A stretch of DNA of 64,000 nt from Tardiphaga sp. P9-11 (GTDB lineage: Bacteria; Pseudomonadota; Alphaproteobacteria; Rhizobiales; Xanthobacteraceae): positions 186,001-250,000 of the forward strand of contig NZ_NPKQ01000007.1 in assembly GCF_008329525.1 (NCBI RefSeq), given 5' to 3'. Under the pieces are notes generated by a model. The model ran no database searches and was not told where the DNA came from. It worked only from the letters and a program-made list of their open reading frames with translations. The position numbers and the translations under genes were made by a program. Of this stretch, positions 44,253-56,339 are shown piece by piece; position 1 is the stretch's first letter, and every line of letters starts with the position of its first letter.

Positions 44253-44488
44253 GCTTGCAATCAATTTGTCCGATGACGTACCGTTTGCATTGCTAGCTTA
44301 GCGATTCGGAATGCCTTTCCTAGTTCCTTGGGCATTTCCCGCGCGACAGTTGGTGGTCAGGCCTTGCTTGATCCTGGGGACAAGTCAGGCTTGCGCGCTG
44401 AATCGAACGGTCGTTAAAACGACAACCGGCAAATTCAGCCTCGTCTGGTGTAAATATTGACGAGAGCGTTGATGATGCGGAGTCGGAC

Positions 44489-45223
44489 ATGACGCAGCCT
44501 GCAAAGGTCCAGGAGCCCTCGATGGAGGAGATTCTGGCGTCGATCCGGCGCATCATCGCCGACGACGAAGCGAAGCCGGCCGTTGCCGAGGTTGCACCTC
44601 CGCCGCCTAAGCCAGTTCCTGCACCCAAGCCCGCTGCGATGACAGACATCCCCCCGTCAGCGATTCCCGCCGCGCAGGTGGCTGCCGCCAAGGCACTACC
44701 GCCAGCTCCGAAGCCCGCACCGTCGCCGGAACCTGCTGTCTCCAACAGCCAGGACGACATCGACGCGATGTTAGCCAGCTTGGAAGCCGCGACCACCGAG
44801 GAAGAAGTGCGCCCGGCGCAGCCCGACGGCGACGTGTTTGAGCTGACCGACGAGATGATGGTCGCCGATCCCGAGCCGGAGCCCGCATTCCAGCACGTCG
44901 AGCCGGATGACGACCTCGAATTCGCCGAAGCCGTCGCCGCCAGCAGCGAACGGCAGGCGCCGCGCTTCGACCCACCATCCTATGATCCACCACCGGTCGC
45001 ACCGCAGCAGATTCTGTCGCACAGCACCGTGTCGTCCGTGGAGTCAGCCTTCAATGCGTTGGCCAATACGGTTCTGAGCAACAATGCGCGGACCCTCGAG
45101 GATCTCGTCAAGGAGATGCTCCGCCCGATGCTGAAGTCCTGGCTGGACGACAACCTGCCGGGCCTTGTCGAGCGCATCGTCAAGGCCGAGATCGAGCGCG
45201 TATCCCGCGGCGGCGGCCGCTAG
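44489..45223 (+). CDS. popZ: Polar organizing protein PopZ (DUF2497)
   Basis: A 244-residue protein with the PopZ layout: an N-terminal helix EPSMEEILASIRRIIADDE, a long disordered middle rich in P, A, D and E (about 30-175), and a C-terminal helical region (FNALANTVLSNNARTLEDLVKEML, then WLDDNLPGLVERIVKAEIERV) that drives oligomerisation. PopZ builds a polar matrix that tethers ParB and chromosome origins. Its position just before valS is common in this order. The N-terminal helix recruits clients and is intact. Confidence 0.9.
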   Translation: MTQPAKVQEPSMEEILASIRRIIADDEAKPAVAEVAPPPPKPVPAPKPAAMTDIPPSAIPAAQVAAAKALPPAPKPAPSPEPAVSNSQDDIDAMLASLEAATTEEEVRPAQPDGDVFELTDEMMVADPEPEPAFQHVEPDDDLEFAEAVAASSERQAPRFDPPSYDPPPVAPQQILSHSTVSSVESAFNALANTVLSNNARTLEDLVKEMLRPMLKSWLDDNLPGLVERIVKAEIERVSRGGGR

Positions 45224-45296
45224 GCCCGCGAGATATGCAACGACGCCTTTCGGGGCCTTCGTTTGGCCCTCCGGGGCGGCTAAACAGCCCTATATG

Positions 45297-45325
45297 TTGA
45301 CTTGAGCCGCGCTGGCGGGTTTCTA
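45297..45325 (+). promoter_or_regulatory. Candidate sigma-70-type promoter for valS
   Basis: TTGACT at 45297, exactly 17 bases, then TTTCTA at 45320, ending 85 bases before the valS ATG. This is the best match to a housekeeping promoter in that gap. Confidence 0.45.
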
Positions 45326-45410
45326 GCGCCATCGGCTTCCTGCGTTCGCCCAAGCCTGAAAATCGGGCCTCAAAACCTTGGCCAAAAACCCCTGATTTGA
45401 TTGAATTGTC

Positions 45411-48284
45411 ATGATCGAAAAGACCTATCAGCCCGCCGATATTGAGACCCGCATCGCGAGCGCCTGGGAAGCCGAAGGCGCGTTTAAGGCCGGCCGCGCG
45501 GACCGGGTGGATGCCGAGCCCTATACGATCGTGATCCCGCCGCCGAACGTCACCGGCTCGCTGCATATGGGCCACGCCCTGAACAACACGCTGCAGGACG
45601 TGCTGTGTCGCTTCGAGCGCATGCGTGGCCGCGACGTGTTGTGGCAGCCGGGCACTGACCATGCCGGCATCGCGACCCAGATGGTGGTCGAGCGCCAGTT
45701 GATGGAGCGCCAGGAGCCTGGCCGCCGCGAGATGGGCCGCGAGGCATTTCTCGAACGCGTCTGGAAGTGGAAGGCCGAGAGCGGTGGAGTCATCGTCAAC
45801 CAGTTGAAGCGCCTCGGCGCCTCCTGCGACTGGTCGCGCGAGCGCTTCACCATGGACGAAGGTCTTTCCGAGGCGGTCGTCAAGGTGTTCGTGCAGTTGC
45901 ATCGCGAAGGCCTGATCTACAAGGACAAGCGCCTTGTGAACTGGGATCCGAAGCTGCTGACGGCGATTTCCGATCTCGAAGTGCAGCAGGTCGAGATCAA
46001 GGGTAACCTCTGGCATCTGCGCTATCCGCTCGAAGGTAAGAATTTCAACCCGGAAGACCCGGCCTCATTCATCACCGTCGCCACCACGCGCCCCGAGACG
46101 ATGCTCGGCGACAGCGGCGTCGCCGTGAATCCGGATGACGAACGCTACACGCATCTGATCGGCAAGAACGTGGTTCTACCGCTGGTCGGCCGGCTGATCC
46201 CGATCGTCGCCGACGAATATTCCGATCCGGAAAAGGGCTCTGGTGCAGTCAAGATCACGCCGGCGCACGACTTCAACGACTTCGAAGTCGGCAACCGCCA
46301 CGGCCTTGCACGCATCAGCATCCTCGATATCGAAGGCAAGCTCGCGCTCGTCGACAACGAGGACTATCTGCGCGGCCTGCCGGAAGGCAGTTCGCAGCTC
46401 GTCGACGAATTGCACGGCATGGAGCGCTTCAAGGCGCGCAAGACCGTCGTGCAGCGGCTGGAGGACTTCGGCTTCCTCGAAAAGATCGAGCCCAACATCC
46501 ATATGGTGCCGCATGGCGACCGCTCGGGCGTTGTCATCGAGCCCTATCTGACCGACCAGTGGTATGTCGACGCCAAGACAATGGCGCAGCCGGCGATCGC
46601 CGCTGTGCGCACCGGCGCGACGGAGTTTGTGCCGAAGAACTGGGAAAAGACCTATTACGAGTGGATGGAGAATATCCAGCCGTGGTGCATCTCGCGCCAG
46701 CTCTGGTGGGGTCATCAGATCCCGGCCTGGTACGGCCCGGACGGCAAGGTGTTCGTCGCCGAGACCGAGGAAGAAGCGGTCGGCAACGCGCTCGGCTATT
46801 ATGTCGAGCAGGAAGTGATCACGGAAGAGCAGGGCCACGAGATGGCGCTCGATCCGGCGAAGCGTGAGGGCTTCATCACCCGCGATGAAGACGTGCTGGA
46901 TACCTGGTTCTCGTCGGCGCTGTGGCCGTTCTCGACGCTGGGTTGGCCGCAGAGCTCGGTCGATGTCGATCGCTACTATCCGACCAATGTGCTGGTCACC
47001 GGCTTCGACATCATCTTCTTCTGGGTCGCCCGGATGATGATGATGGGCATGCACTTCAAAAAGGACGTGCCGTTCCCGACCGTCTACATCCACGCCCTCG
47101 TCCGTGACGAGAAGGGCGCCAAGATGTCGAAGTCGAAGGGCAACGTCATCGATCCCCTGAATCTGATCGACCAGTACGGCGCCGATGCGCTGCGCTTCAC
47201 GCTGGCTGCGATGGCCGCGCAGGGCCGCGACATCAAGCTCGCGACCCAGCGCGTCGAGGGTTATCGCAATTTCGCGACCAAGCTCTGGAATGCCTGCCGC
47301 TTCGCCGAGATGAACGAATGCGTGCTGCCGGTGGGTTTCGATCCGACCAAAGCCAAGGAAGTGCTCAACCGCTGGATCGCGCATGAGACCGTGAAGGCGA
47401 CGCGCGAAGTCACCGAAGCCATCGAAGCCTATCGCTTCAACGATGCAGCGGGCGCGGCCTATCGCTTCGTCTGGAATGTGTATTGCGACTGGTACCTCGA
47501 ACTCGCCAAGCCCTTCATGATGGGCGAGGACGGTCCGGCCAAGACCGAAACCCGCGCGATGGTCGCCTGGGCCCGCGACGAGATACTGAAGCTGCTGCAT
47601 CCGTTCATGCCGTTCATCACGGAAGAACTCTGGGCCGTCACCGCGCCGCGCGACGGCCTGCTGGCGCTGGCGCCCTGGTCGCGTAAGGCGACCGGCCTGA
47701 CGCGCGAGCAGGAGGCCCTGATCATCGCGACCGCCGCGAGCGATCCGATCGTTGCACCGATCCTGATGGGCAAGCCCGAACCGGTCGCCGACTTCAAGGA
47801 TGACGCCGCCGAAGCCGAAATCGGCTGGGTCATCGATCTGGTGACGGAGGTTCGTTCGGTGCGTGCCGAGATGAACATCGTGCCGGCGACGCTGACGCCG
47901 TTGGTGCTGGCGGGTGCCTCCGCGGAAACGCAGGCGCGTGCCCAGCGCTGGAGCGATGTCGTCAAGCGCCTTGCGCGTCTCGGCGACATTTCGTTCGCCG
48001 ATGTCGCGCCGCAGGGCGCCGTGCAGCTCCTAATCCGCGGTGAAGTCGCCGCCCTGCCGCTGAAGGGCGTGATCGATCTCGGCGCTGAGAAGACGCGCCT
48101 CGACAAGGAGCTCGCGAAAGCCGAGGCCGACATCAAGCGCGCCGATGCCAAACTCTCCAACGAGAAATTCGTCGCCAACGCAGCTGAAGAGATCGTTGAG
48201 GAAGAGAAGGACAAACGCGACGCAGCCGAGGCCCGCAAAGCCAAGACGCTGGAAGCCCTGGAGCGTCTCAAGAACGCGGTGTAA
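45411..48284 (+). CDS. valS: Valyl-tRNA synthetase
   Basis: A 957-residue class I aminoacyl-tRNA synthetase charging tRNA-Val. The HIGH-box equivalent HMGH is at 52-55 ([13 protein letters not shown]), KMSKS at 571-575, the CP1 editing domain between about 180 and 350, an anticodon-binding domain near 670-810, and a C-terminal coiled coil (last 65 residues, K/E/A-rich). No T-box leader is present, as expected outside Firmicutes. The 3' end overlaps the convergent mpg gene by 17 bases. Confidence 0.97.
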   Translation: MIEKTYQPADIETRIASAWEAEGAFKAGRADRVDAEPYTIVIPPPNVTGSLHMGHALNNTLQDVLCRFERMRGRDVLWQPGTDHAGIATQMVVERQLMERQEPGRREMGREAFLERVWKWKAESGGVIVNQLKRLGASCDWSRERFTMDEGLSEAVVKVFVQLHREGLIYKDKRLVNWDPKLLTAISDLEVQQVEIKGNLWHLRYPLEGKNFNPEDPASFITVATTRPETMLGDSGVAVNPDDERYTHLIGKNVVLPLVGRLIPIVADEYSDPEKGSGAVKITPAHDFNDFEVGNRHGLARISILDIEGKLALVDNEDYLRGLPEGSSQLVDELHGMERFKARKTVVQRLEDFGFLEKIEPNIHMVPHGDRSGVVIEPYLTDQWYVDAKTMAQPAIAAVRTGATEFVPKNWEKTYYEWMENIQPWCISRQLWWGHQIPAWYGPDGKVFVAETEEEAVGNALGYYVEQEVITEEQGHEMALDPAKREGFITRDEDVLDTWFSSALWPFSTLGWPQSSVDVDRYYPTNVLVTGFDIIFFWVARMMMMGMHFKKDVPFPTVYIHALVRDEKGAKMSKSKGNVIDPLNLIDQYGADALRFTLAAMAAQGRDIKLATQRVEGYRNFATKLWNACRFAEMNECVLPVGFDPTKAKEVLNRWIAHETVKATREVTEAIEAYRFNDAAGAAYRFVWNVYCDWYLELAKPFMMGEDGPAKTETRAMVAWARDEILKLLHPFMPFITEELWAVTAPRDGLLALAPWSRKATGLTREQEALIIATAASDPIVAPILMGKPEPVADFKDDAAEAEIGWVIDLVTEVRSVRAEMNIVPATLTPLVLAGASAETQARAQRWSDVVKRLARLGDISFADVAPQGAVQLLIRGEVAALPLKGVIDLGAEKTRLDKELAKAEADIKRADAKLSNEKFVANAAEEIVEEEKDKRDAAEARKAKTLEALERLKNAV

Positions 48285-48882
48285 GTGGGAACGGCTTGCT
48301 GAGATAACGCGAGCCGCGCACCCCATAGCGCCATGGCAGCTCCACCGCCTTGGTGATCCCGATGCGGATGCCGGCCACCACGTCCGGCACCTCCGTCCGC
48401 GCGTGGATCGCGATCGGCGGCTGATCGAGCGCCTGTCCGTTATGCGCGATGCTGATGCCGAGCGCCTGGCAGACCTTGCCCGGTCCCGAACACAGCATGC
48501 GCTCATCCTGCAGCCCGCGTCGCAGCTGCATCTCGCCAATCCCGAAGGTCGGTTGCAGTGCCCGGATCAGCACCGCGCTGGCCGAACCCTCGGCCTCGCA
48601 GACGAAGTTCACGCACCAGTGGATGCCGTAGGAGCGGTAGACATAGGCAAAGCCGGGCGGCCCGAACATGATCTGGTTGCGCGGCGTCTGCCCGTTGAAC
48701 GAATGGGCCGCGGGCTCGGTGTGATGATAGGCCTCCACCTCGACGATCTCGCCACCGACGCCATCCACCAGCAGCGTCGCGCCGATCAGTTCGGGGGCCA
48801 CGTCGTGCACGCTCCGCGCGAAAAAGCTGCGTTTGAGTGCCTTACCGAGCTTTTGAGGGATTTGGTGAGGTTTTGGAGCCAT
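48268..48882 (-). CDS. mpg: DNA-3-methyladenine glycosylase (AAG/MPG family)
   Basis: A 204-residue base-excision repair enzyme of the mammalian-type AAG fold. [18 protein letters not shown], then [20 protein letters not shown] with the active-site glutamate, [20 protein letters not shown] with the intercalating tyrosine region, and [14 protein letters not shown] are all conserved. It removes alkylated purines. It is convergent with valS and overlaps it at the 3' end. Confidence 0.92.
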   Translation of the reverse strand: MAPKPHQIPQKLGKALKRSFFARSVHDVAPELIGATLLVDGVGGEIVEVEAYHHTEPAAHSFNGQTPRNQIMFGPPGFAYVYRSYGIHWCVNFVCEAEGSASAVLIRALQPTFGIGEMQLRRGLQDERMLCSGPGKVCQALGISIAHNGQALDQPPIAIHARTEVPDVVAGIRIGITKAVELPWRYGVRGSRYLSKPFPLTPRS

Positions 48883-48982
48883 TCTGCCCGCTATGTTACG
48901 ATGCAGCGCCGGGCAAGGCGAGGGCGGGTTGCAGGACAGGGCCCGGCGGATTACCTAAGGCTTCACTCAGAACGGACAGTTC

Positions 48983-49942
48983 ATGGTCGTCGTCCTCGAT
49001 ACCGTTTCCACCACGCCGCTCCGCCCACGTCACCCTGAAAAAGTGAATCGGCCGGATTCGTTCTCACCACCGAAGCCGGACTGGATCCGGGTCCGTGCGC
49101 CGACCAGCCGTGGCTATGGCGACACGCGCAAGATCGTCAAGGAAAACGGCCTTGTTACCGTGTGCGAGGAAGCCGGCTGCCCGAATATCGGCGAGTGCTG
49201 GCAGAAAAAGCACGCCACCTTCATGATCATGGGTGACACCTGCACCCGCGCCTGTGCGTTCTGTAACGTGAAAACGGGGATGCCCAACGCGCTCGACGGC
49301 ATGGAGCCGGAGTATGTCGCCGAAGCCGTGCGCAAGCTCGGCCTGCATCATGTGGTCATCACCTCGGTGGACCGCGACGATCTCGCCGATGGCGGCGCCG
49401 AGCATTTCGCGCAGACGATTCGCGCGATTCGCGCCGCATGCCCGACGACCACGATCGAAATCCTGACGCCGGACTTCCTGCGCAAGCCGGGCGCCCTCGA
49501 AGTCGTCGTCGCAGCGAAGCCGGACGTGTTCAACCACAACCTCGAAACCGTGCCGTCGCGCTATCTCACGGTGCGGCCGGGCGCGCGCTATTTCCATTCG
49601 TTGCGCCTGCTGCAGAAGGTCAAGGAACTCGACCCGACCATATTCACCAAGTCCGGCATCATGGTCGGCCTCGGCGAAGAGCGGCCGGAGGTGCTGCAGG
49701 TGATGGACGACATGCGGTCCGCCGATATCGACTTCCTGACCATCGGCCAGTATCTGCAGCCGACCCGCAAGCATCACGTGGTGTCGCGCTATGTCACGCC
49801 CGATGAATTCGCCGGCTATGAGAAAGTTGCCTACACCAAGGGCTTCCTGATGGTGTCGGCAAGCCCGCTGACGCGCTCGTCGCATCATGCCGGTGAGGAT
49901 TTCGCCAAGCTGCAGGCTGCGCGCGCCGCTCTCGCGCGCTGA
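48983..49942 (+). CDS. lipA: Lipoyl synthase
   Basis: A 319-residue radical-SAM enzyme inserting two sulfurs into octanoyl-protein. It has the auxiliary cluster cysteines C61, C66 and C72 ([12 protein letters not shown]) and the radical-SAM triad C87, C91 and C94 (CTRACAFC). The C-terminal [10 protein letters not shown] contains the conserved serine. Full family length. The next gene, ratA-like, begins 10 bases after the stop, so they form an operon. Confidence 0.97.
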   Translation: MVVVLDTVSTTPLRPRHPEKVNRPDSFSPPKPDWIRVRAPTSRGYGDTRKIVKENGLVTVCEEAGCPNIGECWQKKHATFMIMGDTCTRACAFCNVKTGMPNALDGMEPEYVAEAVRKLGLHHVVITSVDRDDLADGGAEHFAQTIRAIRAACPTTTIEILTPDFLRKPGALEVVVAAKPDVFNHNLETVPSRYLTVRPGARYFHSLRLLQKVKELDPTIFTKSGIMVGLGEERPEVLQVMDDMRSADIDFLTIGQYLQPTRKHHVVSRYVTPDEFAGYEKVAYTKGFLMVSASPLTRSSHHAGEDFAKLQAARAALAR

Positions 49943-49952
49943 GAACGCGACA

Positions 49953-50438
49953 ATGCCGAGATTTGCCAACAAGCGCCGCGTGCGTCACAGCGCCTCCCAG
50001 ATGTTCGATCTGGTGGCCGATGTCGAGCACTATCCGGAATTCGTGCCGTTGTGTAAGTCGCTGAAGATTCGCCAGCGCACGCCGCAGGAGAATGGCACCG
50101 AGGTCATCGTTGCCGACATGACCGTGTCGTTCAAGCTGGTGCAGGAATCCTTCACCAGCCGCGTGACACTGGATCGGCCGAACCTGAAGATCATGGTCGA
50201 ATACCTGCGCGGTCCGTTCAGCAATCTCGAAAACCGCTGGACCTTTGAACCGAAGGCTGAAGGTCAGGAATGCGACGTCGGTTTCTTCATTGCCTATGAG
50301 TTCAAGAGCCGCATGCTGGCGATGCTGATGGGCACGATGTTCGATGCTGCATTCCAGCGCTTTGCCGTAGCCTTCGAGAAGCGCGCGGACGAAGTTTATC
50401 GCAGCCCGCGCGTCTCGAGCGTTCCATCTACTTCTTAG
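49953..50438 (+). CDS. RatA/Coq10-like START-domain protein (coenzyme Q-binding)
   Basis: A 161-residue SRPBCC/polyketide-cyclase-family protein. VRHSASQMFDLVADVEHYPEFVPLCK is the family N-terminus and LENRWTFEPK follows the central sheet. Homologues include mitochondrial Coq10, which binds ubiquinone, and the E. coli RatA/PasT protein. Its place behind lipA is frequent in alphaproteobacteria. Start ATG 49953; the longer frame overlaps lipA. The 3' end overlaps the convergent cinA by 11 bases. Confidence 0.87.
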   Translation: MPRFANKRRVRHSASQMFDLVADVEHYPEFVPLCKSLKIRQRTPQENGTEVIVADMTVSFKLVQESFTSRVTLDRPNLKIMVEYLRGPFSNLENRWTFEPKAEGQECDVGFFIAYEFKSRMLAMLMGTMFDAAFQRFAVAFEKRADEVYRSPRVSSVPSTS

Positions 50439-51051
50439 TCGTCGGCTTTTTTAGCGGCGCGGTCGGTCTGCGTCGTTTGACGGCGGCCCGTCGTGGCGAA
50501 CGCGCCACGCGCGGGCGCGCGAGACTTGCTGCTTCGCGCTTCTTGACCGGCGGCTGTGGCCCACGTGCCAATTCCATCAGCATCCGCAGGGCTTCAAGCA
50601 CGGAGCGCTGACGCACTGCGCTGCGGCCGATGGCGCCGAAACGGCATTCCTTGTTGACGATGCGGCCGTCACGCGATGCCACGGCAAAATGCACGAGGCC
50701 GACCGGCTTGCCCGGCGTTGCACCGCCAGGACCAGCAATGCCCGTGATCGACACTGCGAGGTCAACGTCGGCTTCTTCCAAAGCGCCGACGGCCATCTGG
50801 ATAGCCGTCTCTTTGCTGACCGCACCAAAGCTGTCGAGCGTCGCGGTCTTGACGCCGAGCATCGCGTGTTTGGCGGCATTGGAATAGGTGACGAAGCCGC
50901 GATCGATCACGTCGGACGAGCCGGGGATTTCGGTCAGCGCGCCGGCGACGAGGCCGCCGGTACAGGACTCGGCGGTCGCGATGGTCAGCTTGCGGCTGCG
51001 GCAGAGATCGAGCAGCGCGCGGGAGAGGGCTCGTGCGTCGCTCGCTGCCAT
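50428..51051 (-). CDS. CinA C-terminal-domain protein (nicotinamide-nucleotide amidase, PncC-type)
   Basis: A 207-residue protein made of the CinA C-terminal domain alone. ATAESCTGGLVAGALT holds the catalytic serine and lysine region, and SITGIAGPGGATPGKPVGLVH is diagnostic. The family deamidates NMN in pyridine-nucleotide salvage. After residue 165 there is an unusual tail of about 40 residues very rich in K, R and P, suggestive of nucleic-acid or acidic-partner binding. It starts one base after the ispDF stop on the same strand, so it is co-transcribed. Confidence 0.9.
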   Translation of the reverse strand: MAASDARALSRALLDLCRSRKLTIATAESCTGGLVAGALTEIPGSSDVIDRGFVTYSNAAKHAMLGVKTATLDSFGAVSKETAIQMAVGALEEADVDLAVSITGIAGPGGATPGKPVGLVHFAVASRDGRIVNKECRFGAIGRSAVRQRSVLEALRMLMELARGPQPPVKKREAASLARPRVARSPRRAAVKRRRPTAPLKKPTTKK

Positions 51052-51052
51052 G

Positions 51053-52249
51053 TCAGTCCATCCAGGGGAGGCGAATGGTAGCAGCCGCAGTCGCGGCGAT
51101 ACCTTCTTCGCGGCCGGTGAAGCCGAGACGTTCGCTGGTGGTCGCCTTCACCGCGACACGCGACAGTGCCACGCCGGAAATCTCGCTGATCTTCTCGCGC
51201 ATCGCGTCACGCAGCGGACCAATTTTGGGCCGCTCGCAGATCAGCGTCACTTCGAGATTGGCAATACGTCCGCCACGTGCGGTGACGCGGTCCACGGCGT
51301 ATTTCAGGAATTTGTCGGACGCAGCGCCCTTCCACTGGGGATCACTGGGCGGGAAATGCGAACCGATATCGCCATCAGCCAACGCGCCCAGGATCGCATC
51401 GACCAGCGCATGCAGGCCGACGTCGCCATCCGAGTGAGCAAGGAAGCCGCGCGTATGCGGCACGCGGACGCCGCAGATCATCAAATGATCGCCGTCGCCG
51501 AACGCGTGGACGTCATAGCCCGTACCCATGCGGATATCGCCGAGCGAGGCGGCGAGACGCGCTTCTTCGCGAATGAAATCTTCGGGAGTCGTGAGCTTCA
51601 TATTTGCAAGATCGCCTTCAAAGGTTGCCACGGTCAATCCCGCCCATTCGGCGAGCGCGGCATCGTCGGTGAAATCATCGCGGCCTTCCTTTGCAGCACG
51701 ACGATGCGCTTCAAGGATGACATCAAAACGAAATGCCTGTGGCGTTTGCGCGCTCCGCAAGCGTGCACGGTCGGGCGTCGCTTCCACGTGACCGGCCTCG
51801 TTGACCTGTTTGATCGTATCGGTAACGGCGACACCAGGCACCGCAGCGCCAGTGATCTGTGCTGCGGCAATCGCGCGCTCGATCAGGGCAGGGGTCACGA
51901 ACGGGCGGGCTGCATCGTGAATCAGCACGATGTCCGGCGCGTGGTCCGCCAGTGCTTCCAGTCCGGCATGCACCGATGCCTGACGCGTCGCACCGCCATT
52001 GGCCGGATGATGGTACCGGAGGTCGCTGACCGCCTCGTTGAAGGCCGCGATGTCGTCGGGATTCGTGATCGGCTGGACGGCAAATATCTGGGGATGGTTG
52101 CAGAACGGCTCCATGGCGCGCGAAATGACGCTGCGGCCTCCGATCATGCGATATTGCTTCGGTCCACCAGCTCCGGCACGGAGGCCGCGGCCGGCGGCAA
52201 CGATAATGGCGGCTGTCTTCAAACCGGCAGGATTAGGTGATTTTGTCAT
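51053..52249 (-). CDS. ispDF: Bifunctional IspD/IspF enzyme of the MEP isoprenoid pathway
   Basis: A 398-residue fusion. The N-terminal 230 residues are IspD ([22 protein letters not shown]-binding; [11 protein letters not shown]). From about 238 it is IspF ([11 protein letters not shown], with metal ligands D and H, and [20 protein letters not shown]). It makes CDP-methylerythritol and then the cyclodiphosphate. The fusion is common in alphaproteobacteria. It lies divergent from dusB across a 230-bp region containing candidate NtrC sites. Confidence 0.95.
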   Translation of the reverse strand: MTKSPNPAGLKTAAIIVAAGRGLRAGAGGPKQYRMIGGRSVISRAMEPFCNHPQIFAVQPITNPDDIAAFNEAVSDLRYHHPANGGATRQASVHAGLEALADHAPDIVLIHDAARPFVTPALIERAIAAAQITGAAVPGVAVTDTIKQVNEAGHVEATPDRARLRSAQTPQAFRFDVILEAHRRAAKEGRDDFTDDAALAEWAGLTVATFEGDLANMKLTTPEDFIREEARLAASLGDIRMGTGYDVHAFGDGDHLMICGVRVPHTRGFLAHSDGDVGLHALVDAILGALADGDIGSHFPPSDPQWKGAASDKFLKYAVDRVTARGGRIANLEVTLICERPKIGPLRDAMREKISEISGVALSRVAVKATTSERLGFTGREEGIAATAAATIRLPWMD

Positions 52250-52346
52250 CAGGGTCAGGTGATTAAGGGGTAAGCGGTGATCGCACAGCCCTTAGCACGG
52301 TCGCGGGCAAAAACAGTATGATTACATTCTCGTGGCCGCATAAGAG

Positions 52347-52437
52347 TGCATTGCTGCACTGCACTTGCAAAATGAGCGCATCTGTCTAATGTGTAGGCAT
52401 GAAGGTTGACTGCACAACAAATGTGCGCATTATGCGC
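52347..52437. promoter_or_regulatory. Cluster of TGCAC half-sites and promoter upstream of dusB-ntrBC
   Basis: It contains GTGCA TTGC TGCAC at 52347-52360, another TGCAC at 52361, and TGCACA-ACAAA-TGTGCG at 52411-52427, close to the NtrC consensus TGCACC-N5-GGTGCA. An exact palindrome GCGCAT-T-ATGCGC lies at 52425-52437. A -35-like TTGACT (52406) with a 17-base spacer to ATTATG overlaps these sites. NtrC autoregulation of this operon is a reasonable reading. Confidence 0.5.
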
Positions 52438-52481
52438 CCTATGCCCGCAATGCAGCGGACGAGACAACGACGAGCAGGTCA

Positions 52482-53516
52482 GTGACCACCCCGGACTCAC
52501 TATACAGCAAGCCGTTACAGATCGGTGGCATCGAGATCGCCAACCGGGTCGTTCTGGCGCCCATGTCGGGTATCACCGATGCGCCGTTCCGGCGGCTCAC
52601 CGCCGAACTCGGAGCCGGCCTCGTCGTGTCAGAAATGACCGCCAGCGACGATCTCGTCAATGGTCGTCCCATGTCGGTATTGCGCTGCGAAGCGACGGGG
52701 ATTGGCCCCCATGTGGTCCAACTGGCCGGCTGTGAGACCCACTGGATGGCCGAGGGGGCCCGTGTGGCCGAAGCGGCCGGCGCTGATATCATTGATATCA
52801 ATATGGGCTGCCCGGCGCGGCATGTCACTGGCGGCCAGTCCGGCTCCGCACTGATGCGCGACCTCGACCATGCGCTGAAACTGATCGAAGCGACCATCGC
52901 TGCAGTGAAGGTGCCAGTCACGCTGAAGATGCGTCTCGGCTGGGACGATCGCACGCTGAACGCGCCAGAGCTCGCAAAGCGCGCGGAAGAGGCGGGCGTG
53001 CAGCTCATCACCGTGCATGGCCGCACGCGCTGCCAGTTCTACAAGGGCGAAGCCGACTGGAGCGCGGTGCGCCCGGTGAAGGACTCCGTCAGCATTCCCG
53101 TCATCGTCAATGGCGACATCACCTCATACAACAAGGCCGTGACCGCACTTGAAATGTCCGGCGCCGACGCCGTCATGATGGGGAGGGGCGCGCAGGGCAT
53201 GCCGTGGCTGCCCGGCCAGATCGGCCGACGTCTTGAAACCGGCATCGCGGAAGCCGTGCCGTCGCTGCAGCAGCAGCTCGCTTATATCTGTGCGCTCTAT
53301 GACGATGTGGTCAGTCACTACGGACTGCGCATCGGCCTGCGCCACGCGCGCAAGCATCTCGGCTGGGCCCTCGATGCGGCCGCGGCTACGAGCTGCGCGC
53401 CGACAGAGATCCTGAAGACCTGGCGACAGAAGATCCTTACATCCGAAGATCCCTCCGGTGTGCAGCGATCCCTGAATGACGCTTTTGATGATTTCGCATG
53501 GAGTGCTGCCGCATGA
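52482..53516 (+). CDS. dusB: tRNA-dihydrouridine synthase B (NifR3)
   Basis: A 344-residue flavoenzyme reducing uridines in t[21 protein letters not shown] is the FMN-binding N-terminus, C110 in [18 protein letters not shown] is the catalytic acid, and [17 protein letters not shown] plus VNGDI follow. It starts with GTG 52482 behind GAGCAGG. Historically called nifR3, it forms an operon with ntrBC in alphaproteobacteria. Its stop overlaps the ntrB start (ATGA). Confidence 0.95.
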   Translation: MTTPDSLYSKPLQIGGIEIANRVVLAPMSGITDAPFRRLTAELGAGLVVSEMTASDDLVNGRPMSVLRCEATGIGPHVVQLAGCETHWMAEGARVAEAAGADIIDINMGCPARHVTGGQSGSALMRDLDHALKLIEATIAAVKVPVTLKMRLGWDDRTLNAPELAKRAEEAGVQLITVHGRTRCQFYKGEADWSAVRPVKDSVSIPVIVNGDITSYNKAVTALEMSGADAVMMGRGAQGMPWLPGQIGRRLETGIAEAVPSLQQQLAYICALYDDVVSHYGLRIGLRHARKHLGWALDAAAATSCAPTEILKTWRQKILTSEDPSGVQRSLNDAFDDFAWSAAA

Positions 53517-54691
53517 ACGCCGCAGAGCACCGTCGCCCTGTCCCGACCGACAGTGAGGCCATTCTCAACGCGCTACCAAATCCGGTGATCCTGATCGCGC
53601 CCGACGGCAAGATCGTCGACGCCAATATGGCCGCCGAATCCTTCTTCGAGATTTCCGCGCAATTCCTGCGCCGGCAGTCGCTGAAGGAACTGGTGCCGTT
53701 CGGCAGCCCGCTGCTGGCGCTGATTGATCAGGTCCGCGAGGCCGGGTCGCCGGTCAACGAATACAAGGTCGATTTGGGCACACCGCGCATCGGCGGCGAT
53801 CGTCAGGTCGATCTGCACGTCGCGCCGCTCACCGAGCGCCCCGGCCATATCGTGGTGATGCTGCAGGAGCGTACCATCGCCGACAAGATGGACCGCCAGC
53901 TCACCCATCGCAGCGCCGCGCGTTCGGTGATCGCGCTGGCTGCCATGCTGGCGCATGAAATCAAGAATCCGCTGTCAGGTATCCGCGGGGCCGCGCAGCT
54001 GCTCGAGCAGTCGGCATCGTCCGAAGATCGCATGCTGACACGCCTGATCTGCGATGAAGCCGATCGTATCGTCACGCTGGTCGACCGCATGGAAGTGTTC
54101 GGCGACGACCGCCCGGTGACGCGCGGTCCGGTCAATATTCACTCTGTCCTCGATCATGTGAAACGCCTCGCGCAGTCCGGCTTCGCCCGCAACATCCGTT
54201 TCATCGAGGACTACGACCCCTCGCTGCCGCCGGTGCTTGCCAATCAGGATCAGCTCATTCAGGTGTTCCTGAACCTGGTGAAGAATGCCGCGGAAGCCAT
54301 CGTCGATCTGGGCTCCGATGGCGAGATCCAGCTCACCACCGCATTCCGCCCGGGCGTGCGCCTGTCCGTGCCCGGCAAGAAATCGCGCGTCTCGCTGCCG
54401 CTGGAGTTCTGCGTCAAGGACAACGGCCCCGGCGTTCCCGAAGATCTACTGCCGAACCTGTTCGATCCCTTCGTCACCACCAAACCGACCGGAAGCGGCC
54501 TGGGTCTTGCATTGGTTGCGAAGATTGTCGGCGATCACGGCGGGATCATCGAATGTGAATCCCAGCCACGAAAGACGACTTTTCGCGTGCTGTTGCCGAT
54601 GTTCAATCCCGCCAAGAAACTCGACGACAAGACCCTTGATCCGAGCAACGTCGATGCCTCCGCGGCATCGACGAACACCTCACAGACGTAA
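53513..54691 (+). CDS. ntrB: Nitrogen regulation sensor kinase NtrB (GlnL)
   Basis: A 392-residue cytoplasmic histidine kinase that phosphorylates or dephosphorylates NtrC under PII control. PAS domain at about 18-120, H148 in [14 protein letters not shown] as phosphorylation site, N-box [12 protein letters not shown]1 [14 protein letters not shown], and F/G2 [16 protein letters not shown]. The C-terminal 30 residues are S/T/D-rich. The start ATG 53513 overlaps the dusB stop. Confidence 0.95.
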   Translation: MNAAEHRRPVPTDSEAILNALPNPVILIAPDGKIVDANMAAESFFEISAQFLRRQSLKELVPFGSPLLALIDQVREAGSPVNEYKVDLGTPRIGGDRQVDLHVAPLTERPGHIVVMLQERTIADKMDRQLTHRSAARSVIALAAMLAHEIKNPLSGIRGAAQLLEQSASSEDRMLTRLICDEADRIVTLVDRMEVFGDDRPVTRGPVNIHSVLDHVKRLAQSGFARNIRFIEDYDPSLPPVLANQDQLIQVFLNLVKNAAEAIVDLGSDGEIQLTTAFRPGVRLSVPGKKSRVSLPLEFCVKDNGPGVPEDLLPNLFDPFVTTKPTGSGLGLALVAKIVGDHGGIIECESQPRKTTFRVLLPMFNPAKKLDDKTLDPSNVDASAASTNTSQT

Positions 54692-54705
54692 GACGAGGAC
54701 TAACG

Positions 54706-56148
<1,443 letters not shown>

Positions 56149-56195
56149 TCTCCGCAGCGAGATCGAGCAATTTCAGGGTTGGAGACGCAAAAACA

Positions 56196-56224
56196 AACGA
56201 AAACGCAGGGGATGCGTTTTCGTT
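56196..56224 (+). terminator. Hairpin after ntrC, candidate terminator or attenuator before ntrY
   Basis: A perfect 12-bp stem AACGAAAACGCA/TGCGTTTTCGTT around a GGGGA loop, 48 bases after ntrC. The U-rich segment is inside the 3' arm, so termination may be partial. It separates ntrBC from ntrYX. Confidence 0.65.
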
Positions 56225-56339
56225 GGCTAGTCTGCGCCGCGGTTTTGTCGTAATTGAGCAACATTGTTGTATGATTGCATCAGTGCGGTCCGGGCGATCC
56301 TGGCAACCGCACGGCGTCCACGCTCACCACATTGTCGGA

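Noticed and set aside
45224..45410. T-box leader before valS
   Set aside because: No T-box or specifier structure seen, and such leaders are not expected in this group.
46176..47600. 474-codon minus-strand ORF inside valS
   Set aside because: Antisense shadow of a certain valS gene.
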